Part shown: piece after piece, positions 1 to 7,524 of the stretch | How positions within the stretch are numbered: the stretch's first letter is position 1 | Layout of the letters: every line of letters begins with the position of its first letter | NCBI GenBank assembly: GCA_023409975.1 | Contig: JAEYQO010000027.1 | Span: forward strand, 1-41,944 | Length of the DNA stretch: 41,944 nucleotides | From: Bacteroidota bacterium | Lineage (GTDB): Bacteria > Bacteroidota > Bacteroidia > Chitinophagales > Chitinophagaceae | Reading direction: 5' to 3' | The notes under the pieces: model-generated | Told to the model about the DNA's origin: nothing | The model's database searches: none | What the model saw: only the letters and a program-made list of their open reading frames with translations | Position numbers and translations under genes: made by a program

Positions 1-184
1 TCGAAGGGCTTTGGCTCGTTCTGGGGTGTGATTTGGCTGGTTTTCTCAGATCCGTAACTAAACCCCGGCTGTAACTGTAACTTTGGGAGAATCATAGAGA
101 CTGAGTCTGTGTTTCAGAGATATGGCGGATTTCCCCGGACAACAGTGTTTGATAATATTAATTTTATAGGACACAATCTGATTT
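1..184. other. Left edge, non-coding
   Basis: I see no supportable gene in this stretch. A minus-strand open frame covers 58-300, but it overlaps the start of the DUF4153 gene, has an unconvincing composition and shows no family signal. The sequence just before position 185 is AT-rich and probably carries the promoter of that gene, although no clear TAnnTTTG motif is visible. Confidence 0.5.
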
Positions 185-1987
185 ATGTTTCGTCTGCCTT
201 CTCTCCGCCGTTCGTTTGCTGAATTCCAGAGTACCCTGTTAAGGTTTCCCCTCGTTCTGTTCTCAGCATTCTTGCTTTGTATTTCTGGTATCTTACTCAC
301 TTACAAAAATCCGGATAATACTGAACACTGGTTGATGCGGATAGCATTGACTTCCGCGCTGGCTATTCCTTCATTTCTTGCCATGAATCTCCGTGGTCGC
401 TATCGGGGATTGAATTTGATCAGGCAATTATTCGAACACCTGGTTTTGATCGCGGCTCTTGTTGCATTTTTCCTTTCAATGGATCATCCTCCCTCGGCAC
501 AGGATGGTATCAGGTTCGCAATGCTGATGACTGCCTCCCATCTCCTTGTCGCCTGTGCAGGTTTCCTCGGGAGAGGTACTACGCGTGCCTTCTGGCAATT
601 CAACAGGATGCTTTTTATCCGCATCATCACTTCAGGCATCTTCAGTCTTGTATTATTCGCAGGTCTCGCAGGTGCATTGGGAGCCCTTCATGCATTATTC
701 GATCTGGACATCGCCGATGATCTCTACGGAAGGGTGTTCATTTTGATAATGACCCTGTTCAACACGAGCTTTTTTCTTGCAGGCGTGCCAGCATCGTCTG
801 AGGCGCTGGAACAGGAAGAACATTACCCGAAAGTGCTAAAGGTTTTTGCGCAGTTCGTCCTGTTACCACTGGTGTTTATTTATCTGTGCATCCTGCTCAG
901 TTACGAGGTGAAGATCATCCTTACCTGGAATCTGCCCCGGGGCTGGGTGAGCAATCTTGTAATCGCCTACGGTATCGTAGGAATCCTGAGTTTTCTGCTC
1001 TTATACCCTGTCCGCAATGATCATCATTGGATCCGGCTATTTACACGGTGGTTTTATTTGCTATTACTGCCACTTTTAGTACTGATGTTCATTGCTGTCT
1101 TTGTAAGAATTGGCAATTATGGTCTTACTGAACCACGGGTGATCGGGCTCCTGCTGGCACTATGGTTATCTTTTATTACCTTGATTTTTTTATTCAGGCC
1201 AGGGACGGATATCAGGTTGATACCCGCGAGCCTGGCTATTGTGGCGCTCCTTTTTGCTGCCGGACCGTTCAGCGCCGAAGCGCTGTCCCGGAACAGCCAG
1301 CGCAGCCGCCTCGAGCAGCAACTGACTGATCTTAAATTGCTTCAGGACAAGAAAGCTGTTCCCTCTGAAGATCCATCATCCGTCAGCCGGGAGGCGCAGG
1401 GCAACTTGTCGAGCACCATACTGTATCTATTAAAGTATCACGGGCCGGAAAGTCTTCAGCCATGGATAGAAACGGATACTATGTCCGGAGGAGAACGTCA
1501 GAGTTATACTTATGCACAAGATGTCATGAAGAGTCTGAATCTGGAGTTTGTGTACCCTGGTGCGTCATCGATCACAGAACTGAGCTGGGTTAATTTTAAT
1601 GCCCCACATGAAGCAATTTCAGTGGAAGGATTCGACTGGGTGCTCTTACTGTCCACGCGGGATCAGCAACATCGGGATTCAGGACTGCATCTTCGTTCGA
1701 AAGGACCTAAACCGGGCTTTCAGCTTTTCGATGGAAACAAGTCGATTTCCCCAGTGATCGATCCGGCCGTGTTTTTCGAACAATTTTTGAATAAACACCA
1801 GCCAAAGAATGCGATGATTGAGCTCCCGGCAGAACAGCTAAGTCAGGATGTAGAAACGGATCATTACACACTAAAGATTTATTACACCCGTCTCGCAGGT
1901 CCATTACATAGTGATCCGGACAGCGATCCTCGCTCTGTCAGCGTGGACCCCGACTATAGTGGGTATTTATTGATCAGGAAGAAGTGA
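185..1987 (+). CDS. DUF4153 domain-containing integral membrane protein
   Basis: This 600-aa protein has about ten or eleven hydrophobic segments between residues 20 and 385, then a soluble C-terminal part of roughly 200 residues. The overall build, with paired N-terminal helices, long helical bundles and a hydrophilic tail, matches DUF4153 proteins, which are common in Bacteroidota and have no established biochemical role. Residues 390-420 are polar and look like the linker between the membrane part and the tail. The gene stands alone: its downstream neighbour is convergent on the minus strand only 15 bases away. The ATG at 185 is the first start in the frame and fits the N-terminus of the family. 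The family assignment is fairly secure; the function is unknown. Confidence 0.75.
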   Translation: MFRLPSLRRSFAEFQSTLLRFPLVLFSAFLLCISGILLTYKNPDNTEHWLMRIALTSALAIPSFLAMNLRGRYRGLNLIRQLFEHLVLIAALVAFFLSMDHPPSAQDGIRFAMLMTASHLLVACAGFLGRGTTRAFWQFNRMLFIRIITSGIFSLVLFAGLAGALGALHALFDLDIADDLYGRVFILIMTLFNTSFFLAGVPASSEALEQEEHYPKVLKVFAQFVLLPLVFIYLCILLSYEVKIILTWNLPRGWVSNLVIAYGIVGILSFLLLYPVRNDHHWIRLFTRWFYLLLLPLLVLMFIAVFVRIGNYGLTEPRVIGLLLALWLSFITLIFLFRPGTDIRLIPASLAIVALLFAAGPFSAEALSRNSQRSRLEQQLTDLKLLQDKKAVPSEDPSSVSREAQGNLSSTILYLLKYHGPESLQPWIETDTMSGGERQSYTYAQDVMKSLNLEFVYPGASSITELSWVNFNAPHEAISVEGFDWVLLLSTRDQQHRDSGLHLRSKGPKPGFQLFDGNKSISPVIDPAVFFEQFLNKHQPKNAMIELPAEQLSQDVETDHYTLKIYYTRLAGPLHSDPDSDPRSVSVDPDYSGYLLIRKK

Positions 1988-2002
1988 CCGGGGCTGGTGA
2001 AC

Positions 2003-2329
2003 TTAATCGAGTTTGCGTTCAAATTTTACATCTTTAATGAACCAGAACAGTGTCGAAATACGAACAGTTACCGGCTCTGTGGAAGCATCATTTTTCCTTA
2101 GGTCGAGTTTTACGTAAACAAAACGTACCGGACTAAAAGGCTCCCCTGAAGGGAGATGCTCTTTGCCGAATGTTGAGATGGTTTGATAACCGGTCATTTG
2201 ATATCCCTTTTGTTTTAACCAGGGCAGTATTTCTTCCCGGAGTGCCCTTCGGACAAAAAAATGCGGTATCACAAAGGCAGGCAGAATGATAACCCCAAGT
2301 ACAAGCAAAACTATTAGCAGAAGCGACAT
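2003..2329 (-). CDS. Small single-pass membrane protein, unknown
   Basis: This 108-aa protein begins with a strongly hydrophobic segment (about residues 2-27), followed by a basic stretch and a soluble domain of about 80 residues with mixed charges. The topology suggests an inner-membrane anchor with a small soluble domain. I do not recognise the family. The gene lies convergent to the DUF4153 gene and about 50 bases downstream of the SRPBCC gene on the same strand, so the two minus-strand genes could be cotranscribed. It is clearly coding by length and regular composition, but no function can be proposed. Confidence 0.6.
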   Translation of the reverse strand: MSLLLIVLLVLGVIILPAFVIPHFFVRRALREEILPWLKQKGYQMTGYQTISTFGKEHLPSGEPFSPVRFVYVKLDLRKNDASTEPVTVRISTLFWFIKDVKFERKLD

Positions 2330-2377
2330 TGCAGCAATTTAGCGAATATTCGCTGTGTTAAATATGATAAAAGCAGG

Positions 2378-2944
2378 CTACTTTTGCGGGCCATCGTCTT
2401 GTCCATCTTGTTCAAGGTGTTTTTTAAGTTGATTTAAAGTCATGCTGTTGCCTTTGATAAAGAACTCCAGCAATTCCAGCCAGCGTTTTTCATTCTTATA
2501 TCCGATACCATAGAGTATCAACCTTGTGGATTGGTCCCCTGTTTCCTCAAAATCGTAAACGCTATACAGATTCTTCTCCTCCCCCTTCATAAATTCAGGG
2601 AAATTCTCATTGAGTTCAGCTTGCATCACGATCTGCCTGTGGGGTATATAGAAAGAGATATGCAGTACAATTGTTCCCTTATCCCCAATCTTTGCTTCAG
2701 GGTTATAATGTGTCCTGATTCGGCCATTGATGCGAAAGTCCATTTCCACCACCGGCGTTGCCCAGGGTTTCCAGCCTTCTGGAGTTGTCAGCGCATCCCA
2801 GACCTTCGCGATCGGTTGATTGATGACGATCTCCTGAACCAGCATGATCTCGCCTGAGGGTAGGGTGTCAACCCTATTGTTTGTTTGCCCTTTTGAAGAA
2901 ATAGAGATCACCAAAACAGAAATCAGAAATAGCAAGGTTTTCAT
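2378..2944 (-). CDS. Secreted SRPBCC (AHSA1/START-like) protein
   Basis: The mature part (about residues 22-180) has the AHSA1-type SRPBCC layout. It opens with a beta strand of the form EIVINQPIAKVWDALTTPEG, continues with G.W.PW and repeated strands ending in T.L.L.GIG, and closes with a long C-terminal helix that normally covers a hydrophobic ligand cavity. A signal peptide precedes it (MKTLLFLISVLVISISSKGQ), so it is probably exported. I place the start at the ATG at 2944. A longer frame from a TTG at 3010 exists but adds a non-signal N-terminus. A CAAACATA (minus-strand TATGTTTG) promoter element lies at 2966-2973, between these two starts, which supports the shorter form. The ligand is unknown. 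Confidence 0.75.
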   Translation of the reverse strand: MKTLLFLISVLVISISSKGQTNNRVDTLPSGEIMLVQEIVINQPIAKVWDALTTPEGWKPWATPVVEMDFRINGRIRTHYNPEAKIGDKGTIVLHISFYIPHRQIVMQAELNENFPEFMKGEEKNLYSVYDFEETGDQSTRLILYGIGYKNEKRWLELLEFFIKGNSMTLNQLKKHLEQDGQDDGPQK

Positions 2945-2965
2945 GAAGTGGAACAGCTGAAGAAA

Positions 2966-2973
2966 CAAACATA
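2966..2973 (-). promoter_or_regulatory. Bacteroidota -7 promoter motif (TATGTTTG)
   Basis: On the minus strand this reads TATGTTTG, a perfect match to the TAnnTTTG -7 element of Bacteroidota. It lies 21 bases upstream of the chosen start of the SRPBCC gene. No clear -33 TTTG is visible at the usual spacing. Confidence 0.45.
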
Positions 2974-3042
2974 TAGAAACAGTTAGTTCTGAAGAACAGA
3001 AATTTGTCAATCACCAAAGATTAATTAAGTTTGCCGCCCGCT

Positions 3043-3126
3043 GCCCGGATGGCGGAACTGGTAGACGCGTCAGACTCAAAATCTGGTATCTTCACGGATG
3101 TGCAGGTTCGATTCCTGTTCCGGGCA
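3043..3126 (+). tRNA. tRNA-Leu (anticodon CAA)
   Basis: The sequence folds as a class II tRNA. The acceptor stem GCCCGGA pairs with TCCGGGC, the D-arm contains GGTAGACGCG, and the anticodon stem TCAGA/TCTGG holds the loop CTCAAAA with anticodon CAA. A long variable arm (TATCTTCACGGATG region) and a T-arm with GGTTCGATTCC follow. The length of 84 nt and the variable arm are typical of leucine tRNA. The discriminator base is A, and the CC of the CCA end is encoded. It should read UUG codons. The accessory stretch 3332-6212 follows it directly. Confidence 0.95.
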
Positions 3127-3134
3127 CCTTCTTT

Positions 3135-3165
3135 AAAACCCGCCTTCATGGCGGGTTTTGTTTTT
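3135..3165 (+). terminator. Rho-independent terminator after tRNA-Leu
   Basis: A 10-bp stem AAAACCCGCC/GGCGGGTTTT with loop TTCAT is followed by GTTTTT. It begins 8 bases after the tRNA and is a classic intrinsic terminator. Confidence 0.9.
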
Positions 3166-3331
3166 CACCCTCTCGGGATGATCGAACCGGCTTTGTATTT
3201 TTGATTACATTAGTTAATTTGTTCTGGCTAAGGCAATTGGGAGCACTGGCATCAAGTGAGGTTTTGACAATCCTATTAGCTACAGGCTAATCCCAGACAC
3301 ACTATTTTGACATAAAATAACAGCTATCCAA

Positions 3332-3823
3332 ATGGGCTTCTTTAACAAGCTAATGTCTACAGGACAACCCGCTCATGACACTTTATTTAAGGCAGCAAAG
3401 AGAACTGTGAACTTCTTGGCACCGGAAAGGGCAAATGATAGCGCAACGGTTTTGGAATGTATACTGTTCGCTACATCCTATATTTTTATTACTCTTCATA
3501 GCAGGAATATACCGAATTACAACGATTTTACTGTAAAGTATACTAAACTACTCTTCGCTTTCATAGACGAGAACAACCTCGCTCATCGGATGCGTCCAGA
3601 CGTCAATCGCTTTATCGATCAGCACATGGACCTTTATTCACGAGATTTTCATGCTCTCATGCAGAACCAAGATTTTTTACCGGTGAAAACATTAACGGCG
3701 ATAATGAACCCTTTGTGTGCAGTAGATAGGCAGGTAGATAGTAGGGTTTTCAACCCAATGTTGAGTTTTGGTATTGCAAAAGCCTATTCTGAACTCTTAA
3801 AAACAATCAACGATAAATTTTAG
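3332..3823 (+). CDS. Unknown soluble helical protein
   Basis: This 163-aa protein has no signal peptide or membrane segment that I can identify with confidence. It appears almost entirely alpha-helical, with amphipathic stretches such as residues 12-30 and 85-110 and a more hydrophobic helix near residues 42-58. I do not recognise a family. The gene lies about 170 bases after the tRNA-Leu terminator, in DNA that is more AT-rich than the neighbouring housekeeping genes. It is followed at once by a damaged small membrane ORF. Position and composition suggest acquired DNA, but no integrase or att repeat is visible. Confidence 0.6.
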   Translation: MGFFNKLMSTGQPAHDTLFKAAKRTVNFLAPERANDSATVLECILFATSYIFITLHSRNIPNYNDFTVKYTKLLFAFIDENNLAHRMRPDVNRFIDQHMDLYSRDFHALMQNQDFLPVKTLTAIMNPLCAVDRQVDSRVFNPMLSFGIAKAYSELLKTINDKF

Positions 3824-3830
3824 CTTATGC

Positions 3831-4013
3831 CCAACATGGTTAACAGTAATTTTAGTAGTTGCGGCTATAGGAGGGTTGATTGGTTATTTCAGTTCTAACT
3901 CTGGCGACAGGACAAAAAACGCTGTTGAGGGCGCGACCACGGCAGGACTTGGTTGTGGTTACATTATACTACAAATCTTTCTTGCTTTTACTTGGTTTAT
4001 GGATATTAGTTAA
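3831..4013 (+). pseudogene. Small membrane-protein ORF lacking an in-frame start
   Basis: The frame from about 3831 to the TAA at 4011 encodes TWLTVILVVAAIGGLIGYF, then a polar SNSGDRTKNAVEGATTAG stretch, then a second hydrophobic segment (YIILQIFLAFTWF). This is a convincing two-helix membrane hairpin, yet there is no ATG in this frame before its last few codons. The nearest ATGs (3827, 3836) are in another frame that closes after about two dozen codons. A single-base change near 3830 would join ATG 3827 to this frame. It is therefore either a frameshifted gene, a gene with a rare start, or a gene needing ribosomal slippage. It follows the preceding gene by less than 10 bases, as expected for a two-gene unit. 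Confidence 0.4.
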
Positions 4014-4197
4014 AATCGGTTCCTGGCTATTTGGCTAAAATGAGATTCATAGTTAACTAGATTTTATTTCGAGTCCAAGTCATAGGTAATATAGTGAGTA
4101 CATTCTGCATTATCGGAAGCACTTATTCTTCTGTCATTTGAGCTAATAACTTCAAATCTTCAACAAACCGGTTCGAGAATTGTGCTGGCAGGGGCAC
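4014..4197. other. Non-coding spacer before repeat element
   Basis: Nothing is recognisable between the damaged membrane ORF and the left repeat arm. The stretch is AT-rich with stops in all frames. A GGTTCGA heptamer at about 4171 recalls a tRNA T-loop, but the surrounding bases do not continue the tRNA-Leu match. Confidence 0.4.
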
Positions 4198-4340
4198 AAA
4201 ATGAGAGCGGGGAGCGGCAGAGCGAAGAGCGATGACCTCCCCGTTCTCATTTTCCCTTCGCTCTCCGCTCTGAAAATGAAGAGCGAAAGTGCGGAGGGCA
4301 ATAACGCTATTCTTTCGTTCCCTTTTGCACTCCGCTCTCC
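4198..4340. repeat. Left copy of purine/pyrimidine repeat element flanking the four-helix gene
   Basis: This arm is built from GAGCGGAG-, GAGCGAAAG- and TGCGGAGG-type words on one side and their complements (CTCCGCTCTCC) on the other, so it can fold on itself. It opens with an inverted repeat of 17 bases (4198-4214 against 4237-4253, one mismatch). It contains AAATGAAGAGCG at 4274 and ATTCTTTCGTTC at 4309-4320. The same two words occur in the same order in the right copy at 4720-4896. Confidence 0.75.
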
Positions 4341-4357
4341 TTATTTATCTTTAGTTC

Positions 4358-4714
4358 ATGTTCTCCTATGAAAAGCTTGAGGTGTACAGGAAAGCCTATA
4401 CTACCAACCAGACCATATACAGAATACTAAAAGGCAAAACCGATATACCCCGCTATGCCAAAGACCAGCTAGGCAGGGCAAGCCTGAGCACTATGCTAAA
4501 TATAGCTGAAGGCAGTGCTAAATTCAGCGACAGAGACAGAAAGAACTTTTATACCACTGCGCGGGGCTCTGCATTTGAATGCGCTGCACTAATCAGCTTT
4601 CTGTGGGACGAGCAGGAATTGACCGAAGAGGTGAAAAGTACATTGCTGAACAGCTATGAAGAAATATCCAGGATGCTCTTTACGATGATAAAAAACCTGG
4701 AGGCGAAGACATAG
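4358..4714 (+). CDS. Four-helix-bundle protein, S23/IVP (TIGR02436-type) family
   Basis: This 118-aa protein has the family's hallmarks. It begins LEVYRKAY, has a central ASLSTMLNIAEGSAKFSDRDR segment (about residues 46-66) followed by NFYTTARGSAFECAALI, and ends with a long helix. The fold is an up-down four-helix bundle like the proteins encoded in 23S rRNA intervening sequences and the Avd accessory protein of diversity-generating retroelements. Its molecular role is not established; nucleic-acid binding is an inference from basic surface residues and from Avd. The gene is full length. It is flanked on both sides by copies of the same repeat (4198-4340 and 4720-4896), which suggests that gene and repeats form one unit. 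Confidence 0.85.
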   Translation: MFSYEKLEVYRKAYTTNQTIYRILKGKTDIPRYAKDQLGRASLSTMLNIAEGSAKFSDRDRKNFYTTARGSAFECAALISFLWDEQELTEEVKSTLLNSYEEISRMLFTMIKNLEAKT

Positions 4715-4719
4715 ACACA

Positions 4720-4896
4720 AAATGAAGAGCGGAGAGTGGAGAGCGAAAGTGCGGAGGCAAATGAAGAGCGGGGTGCGGAGAGCGAAAGAGCGGAGGCAAA
4801 TGAAGAGCGGAGTGCGGAGAGCGAAAGAGCGGAGGCAAAAACTCGATTCTTTCGTTCACTTCGCTCTCCGCTCTGTTACTCCGCTCTCCACTCTGT
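4720..4896. repeat. Right repeat arm: three 39-bp tandem units plus inverted tail
   Basis: Three consecutive 39-bp units start at 4720, 4759 and 4798, each beginning AAATGAAGAGCGG and ending GCGGAGGC. They differ by only a few substitutions. After ATTCTTTCGTTC (4846-4857), the strand bias flips to pyrimidines (CTTCGCTCTCCGCTCTG and similar words to about 4896), complementary to the units. The arm can therefore form a long imperfect hairpin. It ends only about 6 bases before the stop codon of the minus-strand ATPase gene. Confidence 0.85.
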
Positions 4897-4901
4897 TTAT
4901 C

Positions 4902-6158
4902 CTATTGCCAAAGTATTTTAATTGGTACCGCCCAGAGGTTCTTTCCAAAGGGTACTGCGTCTTTACCAGTATAAAGAATGATCCCTCCCAGGAACTCCTC
5001 CCCCATGATATTCTGTAGCATTCGGATGGAATCGAAATCCCTGGCGTGTACCATTTCAGATTTTTTTACCTCAATAGCTAATATGGAACCATCAGAGCGT
5101 TCTAACACAAAATCTATCTCTTTATTATCGCTGGTTCGGAAATGAAATAGTTTTGCCCGTGTTTCACTGAATGAAAGTTGCTTCGTCAACTCAGAAGCAA
5201 CATAGTTTTCCAGGATTCTGCCATATAGCTCGGGTCTGTTTCTTTCAATATCAATAATATTCAGATCCAACAGGTGACAGAGCATCAAAGTGTCAGTCAG
5301 ATAGCCCTTGGACGACTTAACCATTCGCTTGCCAATGTTTTTGTACCACGGAGATACATCAAAATTGACAAACATCATTTTTAAGATATTTCGGTAAGTC
5401 TTACCTGTAACTGAGTTTAGACCAGCGTCTCTGGCAATGTCTGAATCATTGATTAGTTGCCCTGCACGGGAAGCAAGTATCCTCAGCAAAATCGGTAATA
5501 TAGACGCCTTCTCAACTTCAGCTAACATTTTTACATCCCTCTGTAGAAGTGTGGTCAGGTAGCTGTCAAACCAGATTCTCCGTCCCCCGGCATCCATCGT
5601 GATAAGTTCAGGGAAAGTCGAGAGCGATATGGCGGTATTTAAGTCAAGTCCCATATCATTGATTCCCTGAAACTCCAGACCGAAAAGCCGGTCCAAACCA
5701 TTCCCCTTACTAGCAATTGCCTCTGAAGTACAAAATGGATATAAAGTCAGGACGTTCATTCTGCCCACCAGTGGATCAGACAATTTCGGCAAAGCCATAA
5801 TATTCGCTGAGCCTGTCAAAAGGTAACGGCCATTAGCCTTCGCCTTGTCTTTCAACCGCACTTCGTCAACAACAGTTTTCAATGCTCTGAATAGTTCCGG
5901 CACTAGTTGAACCTCGTCTATTATAAGTGTGGATTGATAAGCTCTGAGAAATGCTTCAGGCTCTGAAGCTGCTGCTGCAGATATTGTAGGACGATCAAGT
6001 GTTATATATGTCACAGACCCGGACTTCCCGAACTCTTCACCAAGAGTCTGCACCAGAGTACTTTTACCAGCCTGTCTTGGGCCATTCAAAAAAACAATTG
6101 GACTGATGTTCATTGCCAGCTTTATCTCAGCGGCAATTTTACGTGGGATGATGGCCAT
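4902..6158 (-). CDS. AAA_14/DUF4143 ATP-binding protein
   Basis: This 418-aa protein is full length for the AAA_14-DUF4143 family. Walker A is GPRQAGKST near residue 26 and Walker B is TLIIDEVQ near residue 76. A sensor-like LTGSAN follows near residue 115. The C-terminal half has the DUF4143 nuclease-like fold with E-[IV]-DFV and AIEVKKSE, which resembles a PD-(D/E)xK core. Such proteins are widespread in prokaryotes and often hop between loci; their function is poorly defined. The gene is monocistronic, transcribed toward the four-helix repeat element. Its upstream region carries two adjacent palindromes (6168-6212) that may be an operator. Confidence 0.85.
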   Translation of the reverse strand: MAIIPRKIAAEIKLAMNISPIVFLNGPRQAGKSTLVQTLGEEFGKSGSVTYITLDRPTISAAAASEPEAFLRAYQSTLIIDEVQLVPELFRALKTVVDEVRLKDKAKANGRYLLTGSANIMALPKLSDPLVGRMNVLTLYPFCTSEAIASKGNGLDRLFGLEFQGINDMGLDLNTAISLSTFPELITMDAGGRRIWFDSYLTTLLQRDVKMLAEVEKASILPILLRILASRAGQLINDSDIARDAGLNSVTGKTYRNILKMMFVNFDVSPWYKNIGKRMVKSSKGYLTDTLMLCHLLDLNIIDIERNRPELYGRILENYVASELTKQLSFSETRAKLFHFRTSDNKEIDFVLERSDGSILAIEVKKSEMVHARDFDSIRMLQNIMGEEFLGGIILYTGKDAVPFGKNLWAVPIKILWQ

Positions 6159-6167
6159 GATTCTTGT

Positions 6168-6212
6168 AAATTTAAAGAGAGTCTTTAAATTTTTTAAAGT
6201 CTGGCTTTAAAA
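6168..6212 (-). promoter_or_regulatory. Double palindrome upstream of the DUF4143 ATPase (candidate operator)
   Basis: A perfect 11-bp inverted repeat AAATTTAAAGA-GAG-TCTTTAAATTT (6168-6192) is followed directly by TTTTAAAG-TCTGG-CTTTAAAA (6192-6212). Together they give four TTTAAAG half-sites within 45 bp, beginning 10 bases upstream of the ATPase start codon. The position suits autoregulation or a structured leader. Confidence 0.5.
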
Positions 6213-6343
6213 TTGCAAATTTTTTTAAAAAACGTTATGATCTTAAAGGTTGGCGATATTTCTTATGATCAGGATCACACATCCGGTCTGCTGTCAGAAA
6301 AGCAGACGGGGCAGTTTATTAGTCATTCCAGGCTTTGAGTACC

Positions 6344-7465
6344 TTAGAGCTTTAGAATCTTATGTTTCGTACGCGCCTTGTAATTTTGTAACGTCAGAAT
6401 ATACACTCCTCGTTCCAGATGGCCGATATTGATGATGGGCGACTGGCCAACTTTCCGTTTCAGCAGGACCTGGCCATTCAAATCGCAGATACTTACTGTA
6501 GTCTCCTCAGTGAAAGTTCCTTCTTCAAGCGTAATAGTCGACGTTGAAGGATTTGGATAAAACCACAACTTTTCTCCTGAAACGTTAGTAAAGCAGCCAT
6601 TAATGACATAGGTATGTGTGGAGGTGTTTATTTTTACACTGTCTCTCCATTCATGTGCAGCAATTGAAATCAATACAGAACCCTTCGGTAAGGTTCCGCT
6701 AAGTTTTCCAGAGGTCATGTTGAAATCTGTGGTGTGGGCCGTCCCAAATGGAAATTCTGCAGCGTATCCCGATTTATATACCACTTCAGCGTAAGGAGGG
6801 GGGGCTGGATATGGTTTGGCGTCACTGGGTGAACCGCCTGTCAGGGGAGTGTTTAACTCAAAGCTTAGCGAATCGCCATCCGGATCAGTTACGAAATGCT
6901 CAAGAACGATGGGACCCTCAGATGTAATATCCTGTGGTTGGTAATCAGCAAATACAGCACTACTATTCCGGTTGCTGCCACTTGCATCAACTGTACAATG
7001 CAATGTCATGCCTGTGCTGAGCGCATCGTTCAAATTAACAATACCAGAACTAAAACAACACCTCTGGTATACTACGTGATAAGGATCAGGATGTTGAGGT
7101 AACTCGATCGTGTCTTTAAACTTTATCAGGGTAAAGCAGACATGCTTTTCGTTGGCACATCCATATACATGCGTTTCTGATTTTTTTTCACTATCCGATA
7201 TCACTTCCAGTCGTTGAAAGCTGGACTGATTTGTTCCTCGAAATACGGATATGAACGCAGATGAATCCTGCACGCGTAATATTTCCGAGCCATGTTTACA
7301 ATCCTGATAAATTGTTAAAGTAATCTCATATTGATCATTACCGAGATATTTGTAACTCATATGCCCACCATTTTGGTGAGTTCCCATGGCGCTATTGCTC
7401 AAACAGAAAAAAGCCAGGACCAGAACAAAGAATGGGGGTTTACACAGAGGGTTGAAGTACTTCAT
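6344..7465 (-). CDS. Secreted protein with T9SS type A sorting domain
   Basis: This 373-aa protein has a signal peptide (about residues 1-28) and a beta-rich domain. The domain starts GTHQNGGHMSYKYLGNDQYE and includes LTIYQDCKHG, features I know from the N-terminal region of large gliding-associated proteins of Bacteroidota. A proline-rich segment (KPYPAPPPYAEVVY) and a cadherin-like FELNTPLTGG region follow. The C-terminus (about residues 300-373) is a type A sorting domain with WFYPNPSTSTITLE, strands such as VSICDLNGQVL, and GVYILTLQ. It should be exported through the Sec and type IX systems and anchored or released outside. Family members are usually much longer, so this is a compact version. 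Function unknown. Confidence 0.75.
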   Translation of the reverse strand: MKYFNPLCKPPFFVLVLAFFCLSNSAMGTHQNGGHMSYKYLGNDQYEITLTIYQDCKHGSEILRVQDSSAFISVFRGTNQSSFQRLEVISDSEKKSETHVYGCANEKHVCFTLIKFKDTIELPQHPDPYHVVYQRCCFSSGIVNLNDALSTGMTLHCTVDASGSNRNSSAVFADYQPQDITSEGPIVLEHFVTDPDGDSLSFELNTPLTGGSPSDAKPYPAPPPYAEVVYKSGYAAEFPFGTAHTTDFNMTSGKLSGTLPKGSVLISIAAHEWRDSVKINTSTHTYVINGCFTNVSGEKLWFYPNPSTSTITLEEGTFTEETTVSICDLNGQVLLKRKVGQSPIINIGHLERGVYILTLQNYKARTKHKILKL

Positions 7466-7524
7466 CAGGTAAATTTATCTGTAAATATATATGATCACAG
7501 TAATAGAAATCCAGAATATTACTA

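Noticed and set aside
4180..4371. 63-aa ORF over the left repeat arm
   Set aside because: Low-complexity product of the repeat; overlaps the start of the four-helix gene.
4720..4836. Possible CRISPR array
   Set aside because: The units are contiguous 39-bp tandems without unique spacers and there are only three; no cas genes are present.
4722..5018. 98-aa ORF over the 39-bp repeats
   Set aside because: It is the reading of a repeat and then runs antisense into the ATPase gene; there is no family or start signal.
6268..6330. Terminator for the T9SS gene at 6344
   Set aside because: A GTCTGCT/AGCAGAC inverted repeat exists, but the stem is short and no T-run follows on the minus strand.
3043..6343. 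tRNA-bounded integrative element with att sites
   Set aside because: No repeat of the tRNA-Leu 3' end was found downstream by eye and there is no integrase.
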